From: UBA1422 sp041752735
Lineage (GTDB): Bacteria; Bacillota; Clostridia; Peptostreptococcales; Anaerovoracaceae
Assembly (NCBI GenBank): GCA_041752735.1
Contig: JBGSVW010000018.1
Location: 1 to 18,409, forward strand
Length of the DNA: 18,409 nucleotides
Reading direction: 5' to 3'
This document shows positions 1-7,132 of the stretch, piece by piece. The position numbers and the translations under genes were made by a program. The notes beneath the pieces were generated by a model that was not told where the DNA came from, did not search any database, and saw only the letters and a program-made list of their open reading frames with translations. The number at the start of each line of letters is the position of its first letter. Position 1 is the stretch's first letter.

Positions 1-112
1 ACCGGTCAGCAGAATCAACAGCTTGATCAAGCGATATGAGGATGCAAAAAAAATGATGAAAACCTTCTCTAAGCCGGGCGCGAAATTGCCAAGGATGTTC
101 AGAGGGTTTTAA
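1..112 (+). CDS. ffh: Signal recognition particle protein Ffh, C-terminal end (partial)
   Basis: Only the last 36 codons are inside the window, in the frame that begins at base 2 and stops with TAA at 110-112. The peptide contains SRINSLIKRYEDAKKMMK and ends KLPRMFRGF. This is the typical end of the Ffh M domain, the methionine-rich part that binds 4.5S/SRP RNA and signal peptides for co-translational targeting to the membrane. The position directly before rpsP matches the common Firmicutes order ffh-rpsP-khpA-rimM-trmD and supports the call. The GTPase NG domain lies upstream and cannot be checked here. The gap to rpsP is 35 bases with no terminator visible, so co-transcription is likely. 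Confidence 0.85.
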   Translation, partial: PVSRINSLIKRYEDAKKMMKTFSKPGAKLPRMFRGF

Positions 113-147
113 TAGAAGATTTTATATATTTCAGGAGGAAACAAAAA

Positions 148-390
148 ATGGTAAAAATCAGATTGAGAAGAATGGGTGCACATAAAAAGCCTTTCTATCG
201 AGTGGTGGTGGCAGATGCACGTTCTTCAAGAGACGGCAAGTTTATTGAGGAGATAGGCTACTACAATCCCATGACAGATCCGGCAGATATCAAGCTGGAT
301 AGCGAAAAAGCCAAAAAATGGCTGGATAACGGCGCACAACCTACCGAGACCGTTCGGAGCTTGTTCAAAAAAGCCGGCATCTTACAGTAA
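148..390 (+). CDS. rpsP: 30S ribosomal protein S16
   Basis: This 80-residue protein is a full-length bacterial S16, a small-subunit protein that binds 16S rRNA early in 30S assembly. The N-terminus MVKIRLRRMGAHKKPFYRVVV is the family signature, followed by the conserved stretch SRDGKFIEEIGYYNP and a C-terminal part with WLDNGAQPTETV. The ATG start is fixed by a strong ribosome binding site, AGGAGG at 133-138, nine bases upstream. It is the first complete gene of the ffh-rpsP-khpA-rimM-trmD cluster and is followed 18 bases later by khpA. Confidence 0.97.
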   Translation: MVKIRLRRMGAHKKPFYRVVVADARSSRDGKFIEEIGYYNPMTDPADIKLDSEKAKKWLDNGAQPTETVRSLFKKAGILQ

Positions 391-408
391 AGAAAGCGGT
401 ACAAACAA

Positions 409-636
409 ATGATAGAATTAGTTGAAGTCATTGCCAAATCCCTGGTGGACCATCCAGAGGCTGTAGAAGTAACTGAAACTACAGATAACCAGACAACGGT
501 TCTTCAGCTTAAGGTTGCCCCGGAAGACATGGGCAAAGTCATTGGCAAACAAGGAAGAATCGCAAAAGCGTTGCGGACAGTCGTCAAGGCTGCAGCAACC
601 AAAGCCAACAAAAAAGTAGTTGTTGAAATCGTATAA
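409..636 (+). CDS. khpA: KH-domain RNA-binding protein KhpA (YlqC family)
   Basis: A 75-residue single KH-domain protein. The GxxG RNA-binding loop is visible in KVIGKQGRIAKALR (about residues 43-56), flanked by the expected helices and ending in a beta strand (VVVEIV). In other Firmicutes KhpA pairs with KhpB/Jag to bind RNA and influence cell elongation and division; that role is known for the family and is not shown here. The position between rpsP and rimM is the conserved location of ylqC/khpA. No strong Shine-Dalgarno sequence precedes the ATG (AGAAAGCGG lies just upstream), so translation may depend partly on coupling to rpsP. Confidence 0.93.
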   Translation: MIELVEVIAKSLVDHPEAVEVTETTDNQTTVLQLKVAPEDMGKVIGKQGRIAKALRTVVKAAATKANKKVVVEIV

Positions 637-643
637 CCAAAAA

Positions 644-683
644 ATTCGGGCACATATATCTTTTCGGGTATATGTGCCTGAAT
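644..683 (+). other. Long hairpin between khpA and rimM
   Basis: Bases 644-658 and 669-683 form a 15-base-pair inverted repeat (ATTCGGGCACATATA against TATATGTGCCTGAAT) with one G-U pair and a 10-base loop. No T-run follows, so it is not a standard intrinsic terminator. It lies a few bases before the rimM start and could act as an RNA processing or stability element or an attenuating structure. The fold is read by eye. Confidence 0.6.
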
Positions 684-694
684 CATAGAGAAGA

Positions 695-1192
695 ATGAAA
701 ATGATAAAAATTGGAGAAGTTGTCAATGTGGTAGGTCTTCGGGGTGAACTGAAGATTTATCCTTATAGCGAAAACAAAGAACGTTTTGAAACACTCAAAA
801 CGGTATATTTTGATAAAACCCTGGTCGAAATTCAGCAAGTCCGATATAAGGATAACCTTGTAATCTTAAAAATTAAAGGTGTTGAAGATCGCACAAGTGC
901 CGAAGCCTGCAAAGGAAAAGAAGTTTTCATGGATGACGAAGATCTGGAAGAGCTCCCTGAAGGCACGTATTATATCAAAGATATTTTGGGGTTTTTGGTA
1001 GAAGACCGAAACCGTGGAGTCATCGGTACGCTAAAAGACGTCAAGGATAATGGCGCACAAAACCTGTTCATAATTGAAAAAATCAATGGTAGTGAACTAT
1101 TGGTTCCGGCAGTGGAGGAATTCTTTGCCGGTGTGGATTTGGAACGCAAGGTCGTATTGGTTGATTTAATAGAGGGAATGTATGAAGATTGA
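695..1192 (+). CDS. rimM: Ribosome maturation factor RimM
   Basis: This 165-residue protein has the RimM layout. An N-terminal beta-barrel domain (residues about 1-85) opens with the motif IGEVVNVVGLRGELKIYP, and a C-terminal PRC-barrel domain (about 90-165) includes YYIKDILGFLVE and a VPAVEEFF segment. RimM helps 16S rRNA processing and assembly of the 30S head and binds S19. It sits directly before trmD, its usual partner, and overlaps it by 11 bases, which suggests translational coupling. The start is slightly ambiguous: ATG codons lie at 695 and 701 in the same frame, and only a weak purine-rich AGAGAAG precedes them. A large hairpin lies just upstream. Confidence 0.95.
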   Translation: MKMIKIGEVVNVVGLRGELKIYPYSENKERFETLKTVYFDKTLVEIQQVRYKDNLVILKIKGVEDRTSAEACKGKEVFMDDEDLEELPEGTYYIKDILGFLVEDRNRGVIGTLKDVKDNGAQNLFIIEKINGSELLVPAVEEFFAGVDLERKVVLVDLIEGMYED

Positions 1193-1922
1193 AGTATTAA
1201 CCCTATTTCCCGAAATGTTTGTCGGCACAGTAGATAGCAGTATTTTAGGGAAAGCAGGCGAACGAGGATTGCTGAATATTCATGTAACGGATATTCGAGC
1301 CTTTACCCAAGATAAACACAACAGGGTTGATGATACCCCGTATGGTGGCGGGGCAGGGATGGTCATGTCTGCCGACCCCATTTTTCGTTGTCTTGAAGCC
1401 GTTTCCGCCAGAGACAAAAAAATTATTTATATGTCTCCCAAAGGTTCCATTCTGAATCAAGGGAAGATTGAATCCCTGTCTAAGAGAGACGAACTGATTA
1501 TTCTCTGCGGGCACTATGAAGGAATCGATGAACGAATCCTGACTGGATGGGATATCGAAGAAATTTCCATTGGAGATTATATACTCACTGGCGGTGAGCC
1601 AGCAGCAGTGGTACTCATTGATGCGGTTGCACGATTAATCCCCGGGATCATTGGTAATGAAGCCTCTCATGAGGAAGAATCCATCTATTCAGGGCTTTTG
1701 GAATACCCGCAATATACCAAACCCAGGATATACCGGGATATGGAAGTGCCGGAAGTTCTGGCAAATGGAAATCACAAAGGGATTGCGCTTTGGCAGTTTG
1801 AACAATCTTTGAAACTCACCAAAGAGCGGCGTCCTGATTTGTTTGATGCCTACATAAAAAAAGCCGACCACCTGACCCGTGACCAAAGAAAAATAATGGA
1901 AAAAATCATAGACATGATGTAG
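1182..1922 (+). CDS. trmD: tRNA (guanine-37-N1)-methyltransferase TrmD
   Basis: At 246 residues this is a full-length TrmD, the SPOUT-class enzyme that methylates G37 next to the tRNA anticodon using S-adenosylmethionine and prevents +1 frameshifting. Diagnostic motifs are all present: MKIEVLTLFPEMF at the N-terminus, DDTPYGGGAGMVM (about 50-62), ILCGHYEGIDERI (about 107-119) and SIGDYILTGGEPAA (about 131-144), which together make the trefoil-knot cofactor pocket. The start overlaps the end of rimM by 11 bases. In most Firmicutes rplS (ribosomal protein L19) comes next. Here a membrane protein gene follows after 20 bases instead. Confidence 0.97.
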   Translation: MKIEVLTLFPEMFVGTVDSSILGKAGERGLLNIHVTDIRAFTQDKHNRVDDTPYGGGAGMVMSADPIFRCLEAVSARDKKIIYMSPKGSILNQGKIESLSKRDELIILCGHYEGIDERILTGWDIEEISIGDYILTGGEPAAVVLIDAVARLIPGIIGNEASHEEESIYSGLLEYPQYTKPRIYRDMEVPEVLANGNHKGIALWQFEQSLKLTKERRPDLFDAYIKKADHLTRDQRKIMEKIIDMM

Positions 1923-1942
1923 AATAGAATCGGAGGGTGATT

Positions 1943-2944
1943 ATGCCAAAACCCAAAAAAAGAACTATATATATATTTATCATTGCCCTAATAACACTAT
2001 ATGTTGTGATTGAGATTATACCCTTTCTTACTGGCGCATTGACCAGGACGGAGATTCTCAAGTATGGAGAAATAAAGGTCGAGCAAGAAGTAGTATGCTA
2101 TTTTGTCAGAAATGAAACCGTATTCGGCGCGCCTGATTCAGGGGATATCAAGTACAAATTTGAAGAAGGGGCGCTTGTCAAAAAAGGAGCAACAGTCCTT
2201 ACGTTTTCTAAGGATTCAGGCATAACCAAAGAAGAAGAAACTGAATTGATTAAAAAATCCAACTTCAAAACGCTTATCGATAGACTAGGTGCTAATCTGA
2301 TCGTTGATCAACGTTTCACTGCAGCAGCTCGAGGTATTTTTAGCACAAATGTGGATGGTTACGAAGCGATTTTCAATACAGAGGCTATAGAAGAATTGAC
2401 GTATCAAGAAGTATCGGGAATGTCTATAAAAAGCCAAGATGTTGGGCGGAATTATGCCTTGATAGGCGAACCTCTATACAAGATTTCAGATAATTCTAAT
2501 TGGTATATGATTTTTTGGATTGACAGTAATGAAGCTGCAAAATATCAGGCGGAAGCAAATGTAACAGTTTCGCTGCCGGATGGCGATGTTCTTGCAGCAG
2601 TACATAAATTAGTAGCCGATGAAAACCGGTTTATGGTAATCTTAAAAACAAACCGTTATTACAAAAGTTTTGCAAGTGAGAGAAAAGTTCAGGCAACTGT
2701 CCTATTGGTGAACCAAAGGGGACTTCTAATCAGCAACGTTTCTTTGACCACCAAAGACGGAATACCGGGGGTGTATGTTAAGAACACAATCGGAGATTAT
2801 GTTTTCAAACCAATTCGTACCATTGCCACAGACGGTGAGAAAACGCTGGTTCTTGAAGATGTATATTACGACGAGGAGGGACAGCCTGTGGATACTGTCA
2901 ATGTGTACGACGAAGTATTGAAGAAACCGGAGGCGAATCAATAA
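1943..2944 (+). CDS. Membrane-anchored HlyD-like periplasmic-adaptor-type protein
   Basis: A 333-residue protein with a short basic N-terminus (MPKPKKR), one predicted membrane helix (about residues 8-28, rich in I, L and V) and a large extracytoplasmic part. After the helix comes a lipoyl/barrel-sandwich-like stretch, with GALVKKGATVLTF near residue 75. Similar HlyD-like proteins occur next to yggS and sepF in clostridial genomes, but their function is not established; the placement suggests envelope or division work. The chosen start is the ATG at 1943, six bases after GGAGG (1932-1936). A GTG at 1937 is in frame but abuts the ribosome binding site and is less likely. Confidence 0.7.
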   Translation: MPKPKKRTIYIFIIALITLYVVIEIIPFLTGALTRTEILKYGEIKVEQEVVCYFVRNETVFGAPDSGDIKYKFEEGALVKKGATVLTFSKDSGITKEEETELIKKSNFKTLIDRLGANLIVDQRFTAAARGIFSTNVDGYEAIFNTEAIEELTYQEVSGMSIKSQDVGRNYALIGEPLYKISDNSNWYMIFWIDSNEAAKYQAEANVTVSLPDGDVLAAVHKLVADENRFMVILKTNRYYKSFASERKVQATVLLVNQRGLLISNVSLTTKDGIPGVYVKNTIGDYVFKPIRTIATDGEKTLVLEDVYYDEEGQPVDTVNVYDEVLKKPEANQ

Positions 2945-2946
2945 GG

Positions 2947-3606
2947 ATGAATCACATTAAAGATAATTTGGAAGCCATTAGAAAGACAATCCCGGAAGGG
3001 GTTTTGCTGGTGGCTGTTACCAAAACCAGAAGCGTAGAAGAAATCAACGAAGCAATACAATTTGGGGTGACTGATATCGGAGAAAACAAAGTACAGGAAA
3101 TTCTCGAAAAATATGAGAAAGTTTCGCCTGTACGATGGCATTTAATTGGACACTTGCAGACCAACAAAGTGAAACAAATCATAGATAAGGTATTTATGAT
3201 TCACTCTGTGGATTCATTCCATTTAGCTGCTGAAATTAATAAACGTGCCACTCAGGCGGGAATAACAATGCGCATTCTGATTCAGGTGAATGCTGCCGAA
3301 GAAGAAAGCAAATTTGGCATCCCTTCCGGTGATACAGAGGCGCTAATACAAGATATTCTGGCACAATGCCCGCAATTGATTATTCAAGGGCTGATGTTCA
3401 TCGCACCATTTGATGATCCCCAAAATGTACGGGAATATTTTTCAGATGTAAAGCGGCAATTCGATCAACTCAAACAAATCAATCACCCAAGACTGGATTT
3501 TCAAGTACTATCGATGGGGATGTCAAACGACTATGAAGTGGCCATCGAAGAAGGCGCTAATCTGGTTAGGGTTGGAAGTGCAATATTTGGCAACCGAAAT
3601 TATTAA
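2947..3606 (+). CDS. yggS: Pyridoxal phosphate homeostasis protein YggS/YlmE family
   Basis: This 219-residue protein belongs to the YggS/PROSC family, single-domain alanine-racemase-like TIM barrels that bind pyridoxal 5'-phosphate and buffer its level. The PLP lysine is in LLVAVTKTRS (about residue 26). Other family motifs are GENKVQE, WHLIGHLQTNK, LSMGMSNDYEVAIEEG and RVGSAIFG. It starts two bases after the HlyD-like gene, so coupled translation is likely; the nearest GGAGG is at 2929-2933, rather far from the ATG. The location directly before sepF is the same as ylmE before sepF in Bacillus. Confidence 0.93.
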   Translation: MNHIKDNLEAIRKTIPEGVLLVAVTKTRSVEEINEAIQFGVTDIGENKVQEILEKYEKVSPVRWHLIGHLQTNKVKQIIDKVFMIHSVDSFHLAAEINKRATQAGITMRILIQVNAAEEESKFGIPSGDTEALIQDILAQCPQLIIQGLMFIAPFDDPQNVREYFSDVKRQFDQLKQINHPRLDFQVLSMGMSNDYEVAIEEGANLVRVGSAIFGNRNY

Positions 3607-3627
3607 CCATACCAAAGGAGGGAAAAC

Positions 3628-4104
3628 ATGAGCATCGTAAAAAAATTCAAAGACTTAATGGGTATCGAAGAAATCGAGGAAGAGGAATTTGAAGATGACA
3701 TTTCTGTAGGAGGCGAAGATTCAGACAGAAAGGGAATGGATTCCAAATATGCTGTCTCAAGATCCAGAGGGGATAACAAAGAAAAAATCACCTCAATGCA
3801 AGCCAGGACTACAAACCCTTTTAAGTTGGTGGTCATTGAACCTCAAAGCTTTGAAGAGTGCCCCAAACTGGTTGATTCTTTAAAATCTCGACGTCCTGTC
3901 ATAATTAATCTGGAAAAGATAGAGTCCGAATCCGCCAGAAAAATATTTGACTTCTTAAGTGGCGCCACCTATGCACTGAACGGAAACGTCCAAAAGGTAG
4001 CCAACAACATTTTTGTTTTTGCGCCAGAAAATGTAGACATAACTGGAAGCTCAGAAAACAAGGGATTTGATTTTAATAGCAATGTTAAGGATTCATGGAG
4101 GTAG
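3628..4104 (+). CDS. sepF: Cell division protein SepF
   Basis: A 158-residue SepF, the cytoplasmic protein that ties FtsZ filaments to the membrane at the division site. The N-terminus MSIVKKFKDLMGI can form the amphipathic membrane-binding helix. A long acidic and charged linker follows (about residues 14-65). The C-terminal DUF552 core (about 66-140) contains VVIEPQSFEE, RRPVIINLE and DFLSGATYALNG. The ATG is preceded by an excellent ribosome binding site, AAAGGAGGG at 3614-3622. The stop codon overlaps the ribosome binding site of divIVA, so the two division genes are coupled. Confidence 0.95.
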   Translation: MSIVKKFKDLMGIEEIEEEEFEDDISVGGEDSDRKGMDSKYAVSRSRGDNKEKITSMQARTTNPFKLVVIEPQSFEECPKLVDSLKSRRPVIINLEKIESESARKIFDFLSGATYALNGNVQKVANNIFVFAPENVDITGSSENKGFDFNSNVKDSWR

Positions 4105-4106
4105 TG

Positions 4107-4700
4107 ATGATTACACCAGCTGAGATACAAGAAAAAGATTTTCCCAAAGGTGTCCGTGGATACAAGGAAGATGAGGTGGATAAATTCCTCGATTTAATCA
4201 CACTGGATTTCGAAAAATTAGTTAAAGAAAATGTTAGATTGAAAGCAGAAATAGCAGCCCTTGAACTAAACCAGTCAAAGACCAAAGGTACTGAAAGCTC
4301 CGTAATAGAAACTTTGCAGGCAGCCAAAGCTCTGATGAATGATATTTCAGTCAGCGCAGAAAAGCGTGCAGAAATTCTGCTAAAAAATGCAGAGATGGAT
4401 GCGGAATTAATTGTCCGAGAGGCAAGAGAAGCAGCTGTACGCATTGATGCGGAACACAAGACACTCAAAAAGAGCTACAATAGCTTTCGGGATCGTTACC
4501 AGCAGCTATTAGAAGCAGAACTAGCAAGAGTTGAATCCCTGACATCAGGTTTGTTTCCGGAGTTTGCAACGAAGGCAAATCCTGAATTGGCAGTGGATAA
4601 GTCCACAACAGCGAACCGAGGGATATCCATAGAGGAATTTGAGCAGGACATAGCACATGGCAAATCTTTCGACAGGAAGACCATTGTGAAGGTAAAATAA
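4107..4700 (+). CDS. divIVA: DivIVA-family cell pole/division-site protein
   Basis: A 197-residue protein with the DivIVA N-terminal membrane-targeting motif: MITPAEIQEKDFPKGVRGY followed by KEDEVDKFLDLI. A long predicted coiled coil follows (about residues 28-150), and a variable tail ends RKTIVKVK. DivIVA senses curved membranes at poles and septa and recruits other factors. The ATG at 4107 is chosen because it lies five bases after GGAGG (4097-4101) and gives the family's normal N-terminus. An in-frame ATG at 4095 would add four residues, but it lies before that ribosome binding site and inside the end of sepF. The sepF-divIVA order is standard for Firmicutes. Confidence 0.93.
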   Translation: MITPAEIQEKDFPKGVRGYKEDEVDKFLDLITLDFEKLVKENVRLKAEIAALELNQSKTKGTESSVIETLQAAKALMNDISVSAEKRAEILLKNAEMDAELIVREAREAAVRIDAEHKTLKKSYNSFRDRYQQLLEAELARVESLTSGLFPEFATKANPELAVDKSTTANRGISIEEFEQDIAHGKSFDRKTIVKVK

Positions 4701-4703
4701 AAC

Positions 4704-5189
4704 ATGAAACGCATTATATATTATCTGATTGTCGTGTTGATTACCGGCTTAGACCAAATGGTCAAAGGGATTATCATAAATCAGGTTGACCTATTTGAAA
4801 AAATCATTGTAATTCCGGGGATCTTCCAAATCACTCATATCCGCAATGAGGGCGCAGCTTATAGCATGTTTAGCTCGATGCCAATGCTTCTGATTGTCAT
4901 GCCGTCTATCGTTATGCTAGCCGGATTGGTGTACATTGCGTTGGCCAACAAGGAGAATCATTTGCTGTTAATGGTTGCCATTTCCATGGTAATCGGTGGT
5001 GGATTGGGCAATCTGATCGACCGCATCAAAACAGGTTACGTAGTGGATTATTTGGACATTCATATCATACCGATTTTCAACATGGCTGACATATTCATTT
5101 GTGTCGGATGTGGACTACTTTTTATCTATTTGATTTTTATCGACGGGAAGCATCATGGAAAATCCGAATATCATAACGGTTATAATTGA
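4704..5189 (+). CDS. lspA: Lipoprotein signal peptidase LspA
   Basis: This 161-residue membrane protein is signal peptidase II, the aspartyl protease that cleaves signal peptides from diacylglyceryl-modified prolipoproteins. Four hydrophobic segments are visible. Family motifs include DQMVKG near the first helix, THIRNEGAAYSMF, GGLGNLIDRIKTGYVVDYLD with one catalytic Asp, and FNMAD with the second. The more common form of the last motif is NVAD followed by S; here Ile follows the Asp, a mild variation. The ribosome binding site is weak (GAAGG at 4688-4692). The 3' end overlaps rluD by 35 bases, and this lspA-rluD pairing is common in Firmicutes. Confidence 0.95.
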   Translation: MKRIIYYLIVVLITGLDQMVKGIIINQVDLFEKIIVIPGIFQITHIRNEGAAYSMFSSMPMLLIVMPSIVMLAGLVYIALANKENHLLLMVAISMVIGGGLGNLIDRIKTGYVVDYLDIHIIPIFNMADIFICVGCGLLFIYLIFIDGKHHGKSEYHNGYN

Positions 5190-6084
5190 CGACGAAATAG
5201 AGGGGGCCAGATTAGACAAGGCCCTTTCTTTTTCATTGCCTGAAACTTCCCGCTCTTATTTGCAAAAGCTGATTGAAATGGGAATGGTGTCGGTCAACGG
5301 CACATCTTGCTTTTCCAAAAAGTACTCAGTAAAAAAAGATGATGTTGTGATTGTTAATCTCCCGGAACCGGAAGCACTCAATGTGCTCCCCGAAAACCTG
5401 GACCTAAAAATAGTTTACGAAGATGAGGACCTGTTGGTGGTAGATAAGCCAAAGGGAATGGTGGTGCACCCCGCACCGGGAAATCTTTCGGGAACCTTGG
5501 TAAACGGGGTATTGTACCACTGCAAGGATCAACTTTCCACCATCAATGGTGTGATTAGGCCTGGCATTGTCCACCGAATCGATAAGGATACCACAGGCCT
5601 TTTGATGGTTGCAAAAAATGATCTATCTCATCATTCTCTGGCTAGTCAACTTTCTGCACATACAATTACCAGGGGATATCTGGCAATTGTGTACAACAAC
5701 TTTCTTGAAGACCAAGGCAGAATAGATGCACCCCTCGGCCGTGACCCTGCCAATAGGCTACGGCAAAAGGTGACAGATTTAAACGCAAAAGAAGCCATTA
5801 CCAATTACAAGGTAATCGAAAGAATGGGTAAATATAATCTGGTTGAAGCAAGACTTGAAACTGGTCGCACACATCAAATACGGGTCCATATGGCTTACAA
5901 AGGGCATCCTTTGCTTGGAGATTATGTTTATGGTCCAAAGAAAAATCCATTCGCCGTAGATGGCCAGTTATTGCACGCGTACCTGCTGGGATTCATTCAC
6001 CCCAGAACAGGAGAGTACATGGAATTTGAAAGCCCTCTTCCTGAAGAGTTTCAGAGAGTGCTATTAAAACTAAGGAATCAATAA
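5155..6084 (+). CDS. rluD: Ribosomal large subunit pseudouridine synthase, RluD/YlyB type
   Basis: A 309-residue RluA-family pseudouridine synthase. An S4 RNA-binding domain occupies about residues 10-75 (ARLDKALSFSLPETSRSYLQ). The catalytic domain follows, with the signature RPGIVHRIDKDTTGLLMVAK (about 134-153), whose Asp attacks the target uridine. Further motifs are ARLETGRTHQIRVHM and HPLLGDYVYG. Members convert uridines to pseudouridine in 23S rRNA; the exact sites cannot be read from sequence. The start lies inside the lspA coding region, 35 bases before its stop, so translational coupling is expected. The symbol marks the family; B. subtilis orthologues at this position are called ylyB. 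Confidence 0.92.
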   Translation: MENPNIITVIIDDEIEGARLDKALSFSLPETSRSYLQKLIEMGMVSVNGTSCFSKKYSVKKDDVVIVNLPEPEALNVLPENLDLKIVYEDEDLLVVDKPKGMVVHPAPGNLSGTLVNGVLYHCKDQLSTINGVIRPGIVHRIDKDTTGLLMVAKNDLSHHSLASQLSAHTITRGYLAIVYNNFLEDQGRIDAPLGRDPANRLRQKVTDLNAKEAITNYKVIERMGKYNLVEARLETGRTHQIRVHMAYKGHPLLGDYVYGPKKNPFAVDGQLLHAYLLGFIHPRTGEYMEFESPLPEEFQRVLLKLRNQ

Positions 6085-6094
6085 GAGGAAAAAA

Positions 6095-6715
6095 ATGAAG
6101 AAGCAATTCAAACCCGGAACCATGTTAAACCCAGTACCAACGGTGATGGTTTCTTGTGGCACAAAGGATGGCAGGAGCAATATCATCACAATTGCATGGA
6201 CAGGAATCGTAAACTCGGAACCACCCATGACTTATGTCTCTGTGAGAAAATCCCGTTTTTCTCATCAATTGATTGAACAAAGTGGTGAGTTTGTCATCAA
6301 CTTGCCTTCAGAGGATATGACGTTTGCCATGGATTATTGTGGAGTCAAAAGCGGAAAGGATGTGGATAAATTCCAAACGCAACATCTAACCCCGGTGTCA
6401 GGAGACCATGTATCTTGTCCCATGATTCAAGAAGCGCCGGTAAACCTTGAATGCATTGTTCGTGAGGTGAGGGAATATCCTTCCCATGATATGTTCGTTG
6501 CAGAAATTGTTGGGGTTCATGTGGAAGAAAAATATCTGGACGCTAAGGGCAAGCTGGACTTTGGAAAGATGGGCCTGATTTGTTATAATCACGGTTTTTA
6601 TTACGGCTTACAACCAAAGCCATTGGGCCGTTTTGGTTATTCAGTTATGAAGGCCAAAACCAAACAGCGGCTTGAAGCAGCAAAACGAAGGAAGCCCACT
6701 AAACCAAAAAACTAG
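6095..6715 (+). CDS. Flavin reductase-like FMN-binding protein
   Basis: A 206-residue protein of the flavin reductase-like, FMN-binding split-barrel superfamily. The N-terminal half has the typical layout: a PVPTVMVSCGTKDG strand-turn, NIITIAWTGIVNSEPPMTYVSV, and SGEFVINLPSEDM, followed by CGVKSGKDVDKF. These proteins bind FMN and often pass electrons from NAD(P)H or ferredoxin; related forms are frequent in anaerobes. The tail is very basic (KAKTKQRLEAAKRRKPTKPKN), which is unusual for a plain flavin reductase and might be a nucleic acid or membrane contact. It follows rluD by 10 bases with AAGAGGAAA as ribosome binding site, so it probably ends this operon. The physiological substrate is unknown. 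Confidence 0.85.
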   Translation: MKKQFKPGTMLNPVPTVMVSCGTKDGRSNIITIAWTGIVNSEPPMTYVSVRKSRFSHQLIEQSGEFVINLPSEDMTFAMDYCGVKSGKDVDKFQTQHLTPVSGDHVSCPMIQEAPVNLECIVREVREYPSHDMFVAEIVGVHVEEKYLDAKGKLDFGKMGLICYNHGFYYGLQPKPLGRFGYSVMKAKTKQRLEAAKRRKPTKPKN

Positions 6716-6735
6716 GATCGCTGATGCGATCCTAG
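6706..6735 (-). terminator. Intrinsic terminator for the minus strand, probably bidirectional
   Basis: A perfect 10-base-pair stem, CTAGGATCGC at 6712-6721 and GCGATCCTAG at 6726-6735, with loop TGAT. On the minus strand it is followed directly by six T residues (A6706-6711 on the + strand), a textbook intrinsic terminator for the small zinc-ribbon gene. On the + strand only a looser T-rich stretch (about 6744-6751) follows, so termination there may be weaker. The stem includes the TAG stop codon of the flavin reductase gene (6713-6715). Confidence 0.8.
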
Positions 6736-6823
6736 AAACCAGATTTGTTTTATAATTGATTTGATTGATTTGTTGGAGATGCGCTTTTTGGAGTGAAAGG
6801 ATTAGCTTGCTTACTTGCACTGG

Positions 6824-6955
6824 TTACCAGGCATCAAATTCTGAATCCCGGATCCCAAGTGATTTGATGGAATCCAGACATTCTTCACAGATATAGCCGT
6901 CTCTATATGATAATGTGTCATAATAGTGATTGCAAATGGTGCATCTGTGCTTCAT
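6824..6955 (-). CDS. Small zinc-ribbon protein, 43 residues, function unknown
   Basis: This minus-strand reading frame encodes 43 residues beginning MKHRCTICNHYY and ending SEFDAW. Two CxxC pairs, C5-C8 (CTIC) and C23-C26 (CEEC), are spaced as in a zinc ribbon; H3 and H10 could also contribute. Supporting evidence is strong for so short a frame: an ideal ribosome binding site AAGGAGG (complement of 6962-6968) six bases before the ATG, a candidate promoter (7019-7046) and an intrinsic terminator downstream (6706-6735). Proteins of this size and type are common but poorly annotated in Clostridia. It may bind nucleic acid or a protein partner; no function can be assigned. Confidence 0.8.
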   Translation of the reverse strand: MKHRCTICNHYYDTLSYRDGYICEECLDSIKSLGIRDSEFDAW

Positions 6956-7018
6956 CTCATGCCTCCTTACTAATTATAAAAACAAATCAGTTTTTTTAGC
7001 CTTGGGGGGCTAAATACA

Positions 7019-7046
7019 ATTATAAATAAATAATCAATAATCACAA
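7019..7046 (-). promoter_or_regulatory. Candidate sigma-A promoter for the zinc-ribbon gene
   Basis: Reading the minus strand, TTGTGA (complement of 7041-7046) and TATAAT (complement of 7019-7024) are separated by 16 bases. Transcription would start near 7012, giving a leader of about 55 bases that includes the TTAGCC/GGCTAA inverted repeat. The region is very AT-rich, so chance matches are possible. Confidence 0.4.
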
Positions 7047-7132
7047 TACAAAAAAAAATAAAGCCGCTTTAGCGTCGAATTAAACGGTTTTAGGGTCGTT
7101 TGAAGCGGTAAGCTCATGAAAGTTGAAAGGGA

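Larger units (their letters stand above)
6716..7132. other. AT-rich intergenic region of 417 bases
   Basis: No + strand gene is visible. The minus strand carries the 43-codon zinc-ribbon gene (6824-6955) with its promoter candidate and terminator. Around 6997-7014 there is a small inverted repeat (TTAGCC/GGCTAA), and the stretch 7015-7060 is almost pure A/T. Bases 7064-7108 form a nested inverted repeat (CCGCTT/AAGCGG outside, AAACG/CGTTT inside) just before the hydrolase gene. No RNA gene, CRISPR repeats or mobile element is recognised. Confidence 0.6.

Noticed and set aside
644..683. khpA-rimM hairpin as an intrinsic terminator
   Set aside because: No T-run follows either arm in the direction of transcription, and the operon continues with closely spaced genes.
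6997..7014. TTAGCC/GGCTAA inverted repeat as a terminator
   Set aside because: On the + strand the T-run precedes the stem, and on the minus strand an A-run follows it, so neither strand has terminator layout.
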